From: Pseudomonas sp. dw_358
GTDB taxonomy: Bacteria; Pseudomonadota; Gammaproteobacteria; Pseudomonadales; Pseudomonadaceae
Length of the DNA stretch: 64,000 bases
Direction of reading: 5' to 3'
NCBI RefSeq assembly: GCF_018449655.1
Contig: NZ_JAAVUX010000004.1
Location: 124,001-188,000, forward strand
Shown: positions 1-9,160 of the stretch, in pieces
Position numbering within the stretch: the stretch's first letter is position 1
Layout: each line of letters opens with the position of its first letter
The notes under the pieces: generated by a model
What the model was told of the DNA's origin: nothing
What the model saw: the letters and a program-made list of their open reading frames with translations, nothing else
The model's database searches: none
Made by a program: the position numbers and the translations under genes

Positions 1-420
1 CTGCACGATGCCGACGGCAAGGTGCGTGGCTCGACCCTGCTGGCCCAGGATTTCAGCGGCGACAGCTGGTTCCACTCGCGCCCCTCGGCGGCAGCCTTCG
101 CCACGGTGGCCAGCGGTTCCAGCAACCTGGCGCCGAGCAATCCGGCGCTGGCGACGCGCATCGCCGCCGATGCCGTCAAAGTGCAGGTGCCGGGTGAGGG
201 GCCGGTGCCACTGGCCATGCTGACCACCTCGGGCAGCGGACTGGACCCGCACCTGCCCCCCGAGGCCATTGCCTACCAACTGCCCAGGGTGGCAGCGGCG
301 CGACATCTCTCGGTGCAGACGTTGCAGGCGTTGGTGCAGGCGCATACCGAGTCACCCTGGGTGGGGCCGCCAGTGGTGAATGTGCTGGCGTTGAACGTGG
401 CGCTGGATGAACTGCGATAG
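1..420 (+). CDS. kdpC: Potassium-transporting ATPase subunit KdpC, C-terminal part (5' end outside window)
   Basis: The frame is open from base 1 to a TAG at 418-420 and has no start inside the window, so only the last 139 residues are present. They include the KdpC block GSTLLAQ, a serine-rich stretch around SNLAPSNP, the [13 protein letters not shown] motif and a C-terminal VNVLALN segment. KdpC is the small single-span subunit that stabilises the KdpFABC high-affinity K+ pump. Its place directly before kdpD and kdpE confirms the call. Confidence 0.95.
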   Translation: MHDADGKVRGSTLLAQDFSGDSWFHSRPSAAAFATVASGSSNLAPSNPALATRIAADAVKVQVPGEGPVPLAMLTTSGSGLDPHLPPEAIAYQLPRVAAARHLSVQTLQALVQAHTESPWVGPPVVNVLALNVALDELR

Positions 421-456
421 GATGATGCGTTGGCGTCCGGCCTACTTGAATCTACG

Positions 457-3117
457 ATGGATACCATGACCACCAACACCCAACGTGCCGACGCCCTGCT
501 GGCCGACCTGCCGCGCCCCGGGCGGGGGCGGCTCAAGGTTTTTCTCGGTGCCGCGCCCGGCGTGGGCAAGACCTACGCGATGCTGCAGGCGGCCCACGAT
601 CGCCAGCGTCAAGGCATCCGGGTGTTGGCAGGGGTGGTCGAGACTCACGGTCGACGTGAAACCGAAGCGCTGCTGGTGGGCCTTCCTCAGCAGCCTTTGT
701 TGCGCCGAGAGCACCGTGGCGTGCTGATCGAGGCGCTGGATCTGGATGCGGTGCTGGCCGCCGCGCCGCAGCTGCTGCTGATCGACGAACTGGCCCACAG
801 CAACGCCCCCGGCAGTCGTCATGCCAAGCGCTGGCAGGATGTTCAAGAGCTGCTGGGGGTGGGTATCGACGTCTACACCACGGTCAATGTCCAGCACCTG
901 GAAGGGCTGAACGATCAAGTGCGCGACATCACCGGCGTGCGGGTGCGTGAAACCCTGCCCGACTGGGTGGTGCAGGAAGCCTTTGAACTGGTGCTGGTGG
1001 ACCTGCCGGCCCGCGAATTGCTCGAGCGCCTGCGCGACGGCAAAGTCTATGTCCCCGAGCAGGCCCGCGCGGCCATCGATGCGTTTTTCTCCCAGACTAA
1101 TCTCAATGCCTTGCGCGAACTGGCGTTGCAGACGGCCGCCGCCCAGGTGGACGCCGACCTTGCCCAGGGTTACCAGCAGCGGGGTCAGGCCGCGCCACCG
1201 TTGCGCGGGCGCCTGCTGGTGGGGGTGAGCGGCAATCTTCAGGCCGAACGACTGGTGCGCCATGCCAGTCGGGTGGCCCAGCGCCGACACTTGCCCTGGA
1301 GTCTGCTGCATGTGGACAACGGCAAGCCCCAGGAAGAAGCCGTTCGCACCCGGCTGCAATATGCCCAGCAATTGGCCGAGCGCCTGGGTGGCGAAGTGAT
1401 TACCTTGCGCGGTGAAGACGCGCCGGCGTTGCTGCTGCGCTATGCCCGCGAACACCGTGCCAGCCTCGTGCTGGTAGGGCAGTCCCGTCGGCGGCGCTGG
1501 CGGGCCGGGCTCGCGAGTCGTCTGCTGGCCCAGGCGCAAGGCATGGAAATCAACATCCTTGATCGCGACGTCGATGCTGCCGAATCCGGCCCGACCGCCT
1601 CGGCGGTCGACGTGCCCTGGCGCGACTACGGGCTGGCGGCATTGGCGACGGTATTGGCCAGTGCCTTGGCCTGGGGCGTTTCCAGTCTGCTGGCGCTGCC
1701 CAATATCTCCCTGGTGTTTCTCGCTGCGGTGCTGCTGGTGGCGATACGTAGCAGTATCGGCCCGGCGTTGGCCTGTGCCGGCCTGTCCTTTGTCAGCTAC
1801 GACTTTCTGTTCATCCCGCCGCGCTTCTCGTTGAGCATCCAGCGCGAGGAGGATGTGCTGACCCTGCTATTTTTCCTGCTGATGGCGGCCCTGACCGGCA
1901 ACCTGGCCGCCCGCCAGCGCCGCCAGTTGCAAGCCTTGCGCGACACCCGTCAAGAGACCGACGAGTTGCTCGGCCTCTCCCGTCGGCTGGCTGCCGCCAC
2001 CGATCGCCAGGCCGTGCTCAACGCCGCTCGGCAACACTTTGCCGAGTGGCGCGGGGTGCAGGTGTGTGTTCTCGAACGTCAAGGCAGCACGGCGTGGAAC
2101 CCGGCGATGGCGCAGCTGAGCGACACCGAACAGGCTGCCGCCAGTTGGGCCTGGCAGCACCAATTACCGGCCGGGCGCGGCACCGGCACGCTGCCGGTGG
2201 GGCACTGGTGGTGGTGGCCGCTGGCCCTCGAAGGGCAGCCGTTGGCGCTGTTGGGTGTACGTGAAAGCGCCGAAGACACCGCGCCGGATCATGGCCTGAG
2301 CGATTCGCGTCGCCGCCTGCTGGCTGCCCTCGGCCAGCCGCTGGCGCAAGCCTTGGCCCGGGCGCGGCTGGCCGACCAATTGGAGGCGGCGCGTCTGCAT
2401 GGCGAGACCGAACAGCTGCGCAGCGCCTTGCTGGCGTCGGTATCCCATGACCTGCGCACACCGCTGACGGCCATGCGCGGCAGTATCGACAGCCTGCTCG
2501 CGCTGGGCGAAGCGATTCCCCGTGCCGATCGGCAAGAGCTGTTGGAAGGCACCCGCGATGAAGCTGAGCGCCTGGACCGCTATATCCAGAATCTGCTGGA
2601 CATGACCCGCCTGGGTCACGGCGCGCTGAAACTCAGCCGCGACTGGGTGGCCCCTGGCGACATCGTCGCCAGCAGCCTGCAACGGCTGCGCGCGGTGCTG
2701 GGACCGTTGCAGGTCAGCGTGCACATCCCGGTCGAGTTGCCGCTGTTGTACGTGCACGCTGCCCTGATCGAACAGGCGCTGGTCAACGTGCTGGAAAACG
2801 CCGCACGTTTTTCCCCGCCCGAAGGTCGTCTCGAGGTGACGGCTCAGGTGCAGGACGAACAATTGCAGTTCACCGTTGCCGATGAGGGCCCCGGGATCCC
2901 GGAAGACGAGCGCGCGCAGATCTTCGATATGTTCTACACCGCCGCCCGGGGCGATCGGGGCGGGCAGGGCACGGGGCTGGGGCTGGCCATCTGCCAAGGG
3001 ATGATCGGCGCCCACGGCGGCCAGATCGTCGTGGGCGATGGCATTGATGGCCGCGGCACGCGGATCGCCCTATGCTTGCCGCTGCAACGCCAGCCCGGCG
3101 TGGAAGAAGACCGTTGA
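457..3117 (+). CDS. kdpD: Osmosensitive K+ channel histidine kinase KdpD
   Basis: The product is about 886 residues, the usual KdpD length. The N-terminal KdpD domain has a Walker A (GAAPGVGKT, residues 31-39). A universal-stress-protein-like domain follows from about residue 250. Four hydrophobic segments lie at about 390-490, then a GAF-like linker, a HisKA H-box (SHDLRTPLT, His near 664) and an HATPase with the N, G1 and G2 boxes (NVLENA, DEGPGIP, GTGLGLAI). It phosphorylates KdpE to control the kdp pump under K+ limitation. An in-frame TTG lies at 430, but ATG 457 or 466 is more likely; I chose 457. The TGA abuts the kdpE ATG. Confidence 0.95.
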   Translation: MDTMTTNTQRADALLADLPRPGRGRLKVFLGAAPGVGKTYAMLQAAHDRQRQGIRVLAGVVETHGRRETEALLVGLPQQPLLRREHRGVLIEALDLDAVLAAAPQLLLIDELAHSNAPGSRHAKRWQDVQELLGVGIDVYTTVNVQHLEGLNDQVRDITGVRVRETLPDWVVQEAFELVLVDLPARELLERLRDGKVYVPEQARAAIDAFFSQTNLNALRELALQTAAAQVDADLAQGYQQRGQAAPPLRGRLLVGVSGNLQAERLVRHASRVAQRRHLPWSLLHVDNGKPQEEAVRTRLQYAQQLAERLGGEVITLRGEDAPALLLRYAREHRASLVLVGQSRRRRWRAGLASRLLAQAQGMEINILDRDVDAAESGPTASAVDVPWRDYGLAALATVLASALAWGVSSLLALPNISLVFLAAVLLVAIRSSIGPALACAGLSFVSYDFLFIPPRFSLSIQREEDVLTLLFFLLMAALTGNLAARQRRQLQALRDTRQETDELLGLSRRLAAATDRQAVLNAARQHFAEWRGVQVCVLERQGSTAWNPAMAQLSDTEQAAASWAWQHQLPAGRGTGTLPVGHWWWWPLALEGQPLALLGVRESAEDTAPDHGLSDSRRRLLAALGQPLAQALARARLADQLEAARLHGETEQLRSALLASVSHDLRTPLTAMRGSIDSLLALGEAIPRADRQELLEGTRDEAERLDRYIQNLLDMTRLGHGALKLSRDWVAPGDIVASSLQRLRAVLGPLQVSVHIPVELPLLYVHAALIEQALVNVLENAARFSPPEGRLEVTAQVQDEQLQFTVADEGPGIPEDERAQIFDMFYTAARGDRGGQGTGLGLAICQGMIGAHGGQIVVGDGIDGRGTRIALCLPLQRQPGVEEDR

Positions 3118-3828
3118 ATGAGCCAGAGCACGACGATCCTAGTCATCGATGACGAGCCGCAGATACGCAAGTTTCTGCGCATCAGCCTCAGCTCCCAAGG
3201 CTACAAGGTGCTCGAAGCGGCCACGGCCGGTGAGGGGCTGACCCAGGCCGCACTGGGCCGGCCTGACCTGGTGGTCCTCGACCTTGGTTTGCCGGACATG
3301 GACGGGCAGCAGGCGTTGAACGCCCTGCGCGAGTGGTCACAGGTGCCTGTGCTGGTGTTGTCGGTGCGCGCCGGCGAAGCGGACAAGGTGCTGGCCCTCG
3401 ATGGTGGGGCCAATGACTACGTGACCAAACCTTTCGGCATCCAGGAGTTCCTTGCCCGGATCCGCGCCCTGTTGCGTCAGGCGCCGGCCGGCGAGCCAGC
3501 ACCCGTGGTGGTGGAACTCGGTGCGCTGCGCATCGATCTGGCCGCGCGCCAGGTGACCCTGGACGGTACCGAAGTGTCCCTGACCCGCAAGGAGTACGCC
3601 GTGCTGGCGCAACTGGCACGCCATCCAGGCCGGGTGATCACCCAGCAGCAGTTACTCAAGGAAGTGTGGGGCCCCAGCCATGTGGAAGACAGCCACTACC
3701 TGCGCATCGTGGTGGCGCATTTGCGGCAAAAGCTGGCAGATGAGCCGGCCGCCCCCCGCTATATCGTGACCGAGGCGGGGGTGGGGTATCGCTTGGTGGG
3801 GCAGTCTATGGGGGCCTGGCCGCCGTAA
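3118..3828 (+). CDS. kdpE: KdpE response regulator (OmpR family)
   Basis: The 236-residue protein has an N-terminal receiver with acidic pair D11/D12, phospho-acceptor D55 (VVLDLGLP) and the conserved Lys in VTKPF. An OmpR/PhoB winged helix follows (LTRKEYAVLAQLARHPG ... HYLRIVVAHLRQKL ... GVGYRL). It activates kdpFABC transcription when phosphorylated by KdpD. The ATG follows the kdpD stop with no gap, so the two are translationally coupled. It converges on the patatin gene with a 5-base gap. Confidence 0.96.
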   Translation: MSQSTTILVIDDEPQIRKFLRISLSSQGYKVLEAATAGEGLTQAALGRPDLVVLDLGLPDMDGQQALNALREWSQVPVLVLSVRAGEADKVLALDGGANDYVTKPFGIQEFLARIRALLRQAPAGEPAPVVVELGALRIDLAARQVTLDGTEVSLTRKEYAVLAQLARHPGRVITQQQLLKEVWGPSHVEDSHYLRIVVAHLRQKLADEPAAPRYIVTEAGVGYRLVGQSMGAWPP

Positions 3829-3833
3829 CTGCC

Positions 3834-4859
3834 TCACCGCGCCTCCCGCTCATACTCATCGAGGGTATCGCGCGCAATGATCCGCCCCAGCTCGATCAAC
3901 TCAGGCGCCTTGTAAAATTCGAAAAACCGACACACCCGCTTGGGCACATTGATCAACACGTCCGGCGGGTAACCTGCAATCTTGTACTGGGCCAGCGAGG
4001 TCTGCATGACCTCGAAACTCTGGTTGATCAAGTCCAGCAACGAGGCCGGTCCAACGTTGTCGATGATCACCGAACCGGTCGCCGAGGCGCTGGCCTTGGC
4101 AGCGCCTGGCGCGGCGGGGCGGGCGGTGGCCGAGGTCGGCTCCCCCAGCCAGGGGTCGCCGGCCACTTGCAAAGTCTCCTGTTCGATGCGCAGCAATTGC
4201 TCGGCGGGCGCGCGGCGAAAGGGCAGGCGCGAACCCAGCGAACTCAGCACATTGTTGAAACGCTGCTTGAAGGCTGCGGGGCGCTCCAGCACAGGCAGCG
4301 CGTACTGGGTCTGGCTGGTGGAATTGAGATTGACGGCGATGATCAGGTCGCAATGGCTCGACACCACCGGCACGATCGGCAGCGGATTCAACAGCCCGCC
4401 ATCCACCAGCATGCGGTTGCCTTGCATGACCGGGGTGAACAGGCTCGGGATCGCTGCCGAGGCGCGCATTGCCTGGTGCAGGTCGCCCTCCTGAAACCAG
4501 ATTTCCTGCTGGTGGGTCAGGTCGGTGGCCACGGCAGTGTAGGGAATGCGCAGATCCTCGATGTTCATCTCGCCAACGATCTTGCGGATCTGGCCAAACA
4601 CTTTTTCACCGCGAATCGCGCCCAGGCGAAAGCTCACGTCCACCAGTCGCAGCACGTCCAGATAGTCGAGGCTCTCGATCCAGCGCCGATATTCGGGAAG
4701 CTTGCCCGCCGCATACACACCGCCCACCACCGCGCCCATGGAACAGCCGGCAATGCAGGCAATGTCATAACCGCGTCGTTCAATTTCCTCGATCACGCCG
4801 ATATGGGCATAGCCACGGGCACCGCCGGAGCCCAACACGAGGGCCACTCGCTTTTTCAT
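3834..4859 (-). CDS. Patatin-like phospholipase (RssA/YchK type)
   Basis: The 341-residue protein begins with the oxyanion loop GSGGARGYAHIG and has the nucleophile elbow GCSMG (Ser near residue 40). The partner Asp is in the DGG motif (LVDGGLLNPLP). These give the Ser-Asp dyad of cytosolic patatin-family acyl hydrolases. There is no signal peptide. Against short bacterial patatins it carries a C-terminal extension with an Ala/Pro-rich linker (about residues 230-250) and a conserved-looking tail. The substrate cannot be read from sequence. It is divergent from the small lipoprotein gene. Confidence 0.88.
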   Translation of the reverse strand: MKKRVALVLGSGGARGYAHIGVIEEIERRGYDIACIAGCSMGAVVGGVYAAGKLPEYRRWIESLDYLDVLRLVDVSFRLGAIRGEKVFGQIRKIVGEMNIEDLRIPYTAVATDLTHQQEIWFQEGDLHQAMRASAAIPSLFTPVMQGNRMLVDGGLLNPLPIVPVVSSHCDLIIAVNLNSTSQTQYALPVLERPAAFKQRFNNVLSSLGSRLPFRRAPAEQLLRIEQETLQVAGDPWLGEPTSATARPAAPGAAKASASATGSVIIDNVGPASLLDLINQSFEVMQTSLAQYKIAGYPPDVLINVPKRVCRFFEFYKAPELIELGRIIARDTLDEYEREAR

Positions 4860-4987
4860 CTGTGCTTACCATTGAGGGTATAGGCATTACAATGCGCCCG
4901 ATAGACGGTCGGCTTCAATGCGTGTCACGGCACTTTTCATGTGCCGACCGGGTCTGATTGATGTTCTTTACTCTTGAGGTGTCATTG

Positions 4988-5266
4988 ATGAAAGCCTGGA
5001 TCTGTCTGCCGTTGTTTGCGTTGGTTCTGACAGGTTGTGCCGGTAAGACTGCTTACCGGGATACATGCGGGACCCAGCTGGATGCCGCCTGGCATGAGCT
5101 GGATCTGGCGAAGGCGGAAGGCTTTGCCGGCACCGTCAGCTACTCCAAGGCCCTGTCGCTGTTGACCGGTGCCAAGACCCAGCAGCAATTCGAAGCGTTC
5201 GAAGGCTGCAGTGACAAAGCCGAAAAGGCGCGGTTTTATATTCGTGAGTCCCGCGCCGGTCGCTGA
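4988..5266 (+). CDS. Small outer-membrane-type lipoprotein, unknown function
   Basis: The product is 92 residues with a lipoprotein signal MKAWICLPLFALVLTGCAG; the lipobox is LTGC with the Cys near residue 17. The mature part is hydrophilic, with a helical Ala/Glu/Lys-rich region and two further Cys residues. I chose ATG 4988 over upstream in-frame starts at about 4958 because it has GAGG about 9 bases before it and gives a clean signal peptide. It is followed by a strong hairpin terminator. I do not recognise a characterised family. Confidence 0.8.
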   Translation: MKAWICLPLFALVLTGCAGKTAYRDTCGTQLDAAWHELDLAKAEGFAGTVSYSKALSLLTGAKTQQQFEAFEGCSDKAEKARFYIRESRAGR

Positions 5267-5287
5267 TCGGTTCAAACAGCAGTTCCA

Positions 5288-5312
5288 GCCCGGCACCCCG
5301 CCGGGCGCTTTT
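5288..5312 (+). terminator. Rho-independent terminator after the lipoprotein gene
   Basis: Stem GCCCGGC (5288-5294) pairs with GCCGGGC (5300-5306) around the loop ACCCC, followed by GC and TTTT. It sits 21 bases after the lipoprotein stop and just before the MoxR gene. Confidence 0.75.
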
Positions 5313-5329
5313 GCAGGGAGCATCGTCCC

Positions 5330-6247
5330 ATGCGCAGCCAGTTGCAGGAATGCCTCGACGCCGTCAACCGGGTGCTGTTGGGCAAGGAGCAGCAGGTCCG
5401 CCTGGCGCTGACCTGTCTGGTGGCCAACGGCCACCTTCTGATCGAAGATCTGCCCGGCATGGGCAAGACCACCCTCAGCCACACCTTTGCCCGTGTGTTG
5501 GGCCTGAGCTTTCAGCGCATCCAGTTCACTTCTGATCTGTTGCCCAGCGATATTCTTGGCACCTCGGTGTTTGACAAGGACTCCGGGCAATTCGTCTTCC
5601 ACCAGGGGCCGATCTTTGCCGAGCTGGTGCTGGCCGATGAAATCAACCGTGCCACGCCGAAGAGTCAGAGCGCGCTGCTGGAAGCCATGGAGGAGGGCCA
5701 GGTCACCATCGAGGGCGCCACGCGCTTGTTGCCGCGGCCGTTCTTCGTGATTGCCACGCAAAACCCCAGCACCCAGGGCGGCACCTTTGCCTTGCCGGAA
5801 TCGCAGCTGGATCGTTTCCTGATGCGTCTGTCCTTGGGCTATCCGGCCAGGGCGGCGGAAAAGGCGCTGTTGCTGGGCCAGGCACGTCGCGAATTGCTGC
5901 CGCAGATGCCGGCGGTGCTCGACCATGCCCAGCTGGCGCGCTTGCAGGCCCAGGCGCGGGCCGTGCGGGTCAGCGATGCGCTGGTGGATTATGTATTGCG
6001 GCTGGTGGAAGCGACCCGCAGCCAGCCACAATTTGCCTGGGGCCTGTCACCTCGGGCCAGTCTGGCCTTGCTGGCCGCCTCCAGGGCCTGGGCTTTGCTG
6101 GTGGGACGCGACTACGTCATCCCCGAAGACGTCCAGGCAGTATTGCCAGCAGTGGTCAGCCACCGTCTGCGTGAACAGGCCGACCCCGCCGGTCAGGGTG
6201 CAGGCCCCTTGGTGCAGTGGCTGCTGCGCGAGGTGCCAGCGCTGTGA
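5330..6247 (+). CDS. MoxR-family AAA+ ATPase
   Basis: The product is 305 residues. Walker A is DLPGMGKTT (about residues 44-52), Walker B is LVLADEINRA (about 100), sensor 1 is IATQNPS (about 142), and the C-terminal lid domain contains SPRASLALL. MoxR ATPases act as chaperones that mature or activate partners, often together with DUF58/VWA proteins. Here a DUF58 gene and a membrane transglutaminase gene follow with overlapping start/stop codons. The stop TGA overlaps the GTG start of the next gene. Confidence 0.93.
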   Translation: MRSQLQECLDAVNRVLLGKEQQVRLALTCLVANGHLLIEDLPGMGKTTLSHTFARVLGLSFQRIQFTSDLLPSDILGTSVFDKDSGQFVFHQGPIFAELVLADEINRATPKSQSALLEAMEEGQVTIEGATRLLPRPFFVIATQNPSTQGGTFALPESQLDRFLMRLSLGYPARAAEKALLLGQARRELLPQMPAVLDHAQLARLQAQARAVRVSDALVDYVLRLVEATRSQPQFAWGLSPRASLALLAASRAWALLVGRDYVIPEDVQAVLPAVVSHRLREQADPAGQGAGPLVQWLLREVPAL

Positions 6248-7194
6248 GCCCGCGCCAGCGCTGGCGGCGTTGGCAAGACCAGCGTCTGCCCAGTGCCGCG
6301 CGCATCGCGCTGGATGGCAAGCGCATCTTCATACTGCCCAGCCGCAGTGGTGTGGGCTTCGGCCTGGTCCTGCTGTTGATTCTGCTGGCGGCCATCAACT
6401 ACCAGAACAGCATGGCCTATGGCCTGGTTTTCCTGCTGGGTTCTGTGTTCGTCGTGGCGATTCTGCACACCTACCGCAACCTCGCCGGGCTGGTGCTCAG
6501 TGGTGGTGCCGCACCCGCCGTGTTCGCCGGGGAGCACGCGCGGTTTGTCTTGCGCCTGGAAAGCCAGGGTCCGGAACATCAAGCCATAGCCGCCGGATGG
6601 TCGGCCGCAGACCTGCAACGCATTGACATCGACCGTCAGCACGTCCAGCAGCTTGAACTGCACTTGCCTGCCGAGCGCCGTGGCTGGCTGCGCGCGCCGC
6701 GCATGCGCGTGGAAAGCACCTTTCCGATGGGGATTCTGGTGGCCTGGAGCTGGGTCGATCCGGGCCAGCGCGCGCTGGTCTATCCACGCCCGCTGCAAGG
6801 GGAAATCCCTGCCGTGCCCAGCCGCGCTGCGCCTCAGGAAGCCCATACGGTGATCATGCACGGGCAGGGTGTGGATGATTTTCAGGGGCTCAAGGAGTAC
6901 CAGCCGGGCGATTCGTGGCGACGCATGCACTGGAAGGCCTGGTCGCGGGGCGGGCCCTTGTTGCTCAAGGATTTCGCCGATCTGCGTGGCGAGCAGCTTT
7001 GTCTGGACTTTCTCGCCTTGGGCGGAGATACCGAACAACGCCTGTCACGGCTGTGCTACTGGGTGCTGGAGCTGTCGCGGCAGAACGCCCCGTTTGCCCT
7101 TCACCTGCCGGGGCAGGTGTTGCCACTGGCCAGCGGTGATGAGCATCGGCTGGCCTGCCTGCAGGCCTTGGCGCTGTTCGGGCTACGGTCATGA
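6244..7194 (+). CDS. DUF58 domain membrane protein
   Basis: From GTG 6244, which overlaps the MoxR stop, the product is 316 residues. It has two adjacent N-terminal hydrophobic segments (about residues 35-80) and the DUF58 core with the signature YQPGDSWRRMHWKAWSRGG (about residues 217-235). DUF58 proteins are predicted partners of MoxR ATPases. The upstream in-frame ATG at 6217 lies inside moxR and is less likely. The final TGA overlaps the ATG of the transglutaminase gene, indicating one operon. Confidence 0.9.
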   Translation: MSPRQRWRRWQDQRLPSAARIALDGKRIFILPSRSGVGFGLVLLLILLAAINYQNSMAYGLVFLLGSVFVVAILHTYRNLAGLVLSGGAAPAVFAGEHARFVLRLESQGPEHQAIAAGWSAADLQRIDIDRQHVQQLELHLPAERRGWLRAPRMRVESTFPMGILVAWSWVDPGQRALVYPRPLQGEIPAVPSRAAPQEAHTVIMHGQGVDDFQGLKEYQPGDSWRRMHWKAWSRGGPLLLKDFADLRGEQLCLDFLALGGDTEQRLSRLCYWVLELSRQNAPFALHLPGQVLPLASGDEHRLACLQALALFGLRS

Positions 7195-9155
7195 GTGCCG
7201 CCCAGGCGATCCCGCGCATCAGCCTGGTGTGGCTGTTATTGGCGCAGTCCCTGGTGTTGCTGCCCCTATGGTTTTACGTGCCGCTGTGGCTGCCGTTCCT
7301 GTGGCTGGGCTGCACCCTCTGGCGGGTGCAGATGCTGCGCATGCGCGCGCCGGTGCCGGGGCGGGCGCTGAAGTTGTTGCTGGTAGTGTTGGTGGCGATC
7401 GGCGTCTACCTGAGCCGGGGCAGCATGGTCGGTCTGGACGCAGCCGCAGCCCTGCTGGTGGCGGCTTTTTTGCTCAAATTGCTGGAAATGCACACCGGTC
7501 GTGATGGCCGCGTGTTGATCTTCCTTGGCCTGTTCTGCGTGGTGGTGGGCTACCTTTTCGATTCCAGCCTGCCCTGGGCAGTCTACAGCCTGCTGCCGAT
7601 CAGCGCCCTGCTGGCTGCGCTGATCGGCCTGCAGCAGACGCGTCTCATCAGCCAGCGTTGGGCCACCTGGCGCCTGGCCCTGAGAATGATCGGCCAGGCA
7701 TTGCCGTTGATGCTCCTGCTGTTTGTCTGCTTTCCGCGACTGGAGCCGCTTTGGTCGCTGCCGATGCCCGGCAAAAAAGGCATGACCGGCCTGTCCGACA
7801 CCTTGTCGCCGGGGGATATGGCGCAATTGGGACGTTCGACCGAAGTGGCGTTCCGGGCTGATTTCGAGGGGCCGATTCCGCCCAACCGGGAACTGTATTG
7901 GCGCGGCCTGACCCTGGAGCGTTTTGACGGTCAGCGCTGGAGCCAGTCCAACTTCAACCTGATGCGTCCAGCACCGGCCTGGCAACCGAGGGGGCCGATG
8001 CTGGCGTACCGGATCATTCAGCAGCCCAGCGGCTCGCCTTGGCTGTTTGCCCTGGACGTTGGCCAGACGCCCCTGCGCGAGGCTCGGCAACTGGGGGATT
8101 TCCGTCTGCAACGCCAGCAGCCGGTTCAGCAAGCGCTGCTGTACAGCGTGCGCTCATGGCCCCAGGCGGTGCGGGAACTGGAGATCAATGGGCAGTCACG
8201 GCAGATGGACCTTCAGTTGCCGGCCCAGGGCAATCCGCAGGCCCGTGCGTTGGGTGAACAGCTCAAGGTTCGCGACGCTTCGCCCGATGCCATTGTTGCG
8301 GCGCTGCTGCAGCAGTTTCGTCAGGAGGACTTCCACTACACCCTCAAGCCACCCCCCGTGGGCAGCGACAGCATCGATGACTTTCTGTTTGTGACCCGTC
8401 GCGGTTTCTGTGAGCACTACGCCAGCGCCATGACCTTCGTGTTGCGCGCTGCCGGGGTGCCGGCGCGTATCGTCGCAGGGTATCAGGGGGGCGAGGTCAA
8501 CCCGGCAGGCCACTACCTCACGGTGCGTCAGTACCAGGCCCACGCCTGGGTCGAGTACTGGCAGGCCGGGGTGGGCTGGCGGGTGGCCGACCCGACGGTA
8601 GCGGTGGCGCCCCAGCGGATCGAACTAGGGCTGGAGCAGGCACTGGAGAGCGACGAGGACTCGTTGGCCGATTCACCCTTTTCGGGCATCAACTATCGTG
8701 GGGCGCCCTGGCTCAACCACTTGCGCCTGGGCTGGGATAACCTCAATTACAATTGGCAGCGCTTTGTGCTGGGTTATCAGGGCGAGCAACAATCGCAGTT
8801 CATGAGCCGCTGGCTGTCGGGCCTGCAAGCCTGGGTATTGCCGGTGGCCGGCGTGCTGATATTGGTGCTGCTGTCGTTGTGGCTGCTTAAGCCGTGGCGG
8901 TTGACGAGCGACCCCCAGCTGCGCGAATTCCATGCCTTTGAACGGTTGTTGCGCCAACGCGGTCTGGTACGAGGTCAGGGCGAAGGCGCTGCGGCGTTTT
9001 CGGCCCGGGCCGCCATGGCATTGCCCCGGCATGCGGCCGACATCCAGGGGTTTGCAGACGCATTCAGCGCCCGGCGTTATGCCGGGCAACCTCATTCGGC
9101 TGATCTGGCGCGGGCCCTCCGGGCGCTGCGACGCAGCCTTCACCACCGGGAGTAA
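7191..9155 (+). CDS. tgpA: Membrane-bound transglutaminase-like protease TgpA family (DUF3488/transglutaminase/DUF4129)
   Basis: The product is 654 residues. Five or six N-terminal membrane segments occupy roughly residues 1-200. A periplasmic transglutaminase-like domain follows, with catalytic Cys in RRGFCEHYASA (near residue 405) and His/Asp in AHAWVEYW...GWRVADPT. A last TM lies near 550 (VLPVAGVLILVLLSLWLL), followed by a cytoplasmic DUF4129 tail. This matches TgpA of P. aeruginosa, described as essential in that species. It forms an operon with MoxR and DUF58 (4-base ATGA overlap); a CHAD gene begins 5 bases downstream. Confidence 0.9.
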   Translation: MSAAQAIPRISLVWLLLAQSLVLLPLWFYVPLWLPFLWLGCTLWRVQMLRMRAPVPGRALKLLLVVLVAIGVYLSRGSMVGLDAAAALLVAAFLLKLLEMHTGRDGRVLIFLGLFCVVVGYLFDSSLPWAVYSLLPISALLAALIGLQQTRLISQRWATWRLALRMIGQALPLMLLLFVCFPRLEPLWSLPMPGKKGMTGLSDTLSPGDMAQLGRSTEVAFRADFEGPIPPNRELYWRGLTLERFDGQRWSQSNFNLMRPAPAWQPRGPMLAYRIIQQPSGSPWLFALDVGQTPLREARQLGDFRLQRQQPVQQALLYSVRSWPQAVRELEINGQSRQMDLQLPAQGNPQARALGEQLKVRDASPDAIVAALLQQFRQEDFHYTLKPPPVGSDSIDDFLFVTRRGFCEHYASAMTFVLRAAGVPARIVAGYQGGEVNPAGHYLTVRQYQAHAWVEYWQAGVGWRVADPTVAVAPQRIELGLEQALESDEDSLADSPFSGINYRGAPWLNHLRLGWDNLNYNWQRFVLGYQGEQQSQFMSRWLSGLQAWVLPVAGVLILVLLSLWLLKPWRLTSDPQLREFHAFERLLRQRGLVRGQGEGAAAFSARAAMALPRHAADIQGFADAFSARRYAGQPHSADLARALRALRRSLHHRE

Positions 9156-9160
9156 AGCCT

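Noticed and set aside
442..1539. Minus-strand frame of 365 codons opposite kdpD
   Set aside because: Antisense shadow of an intact KdpD N-terminal domain.
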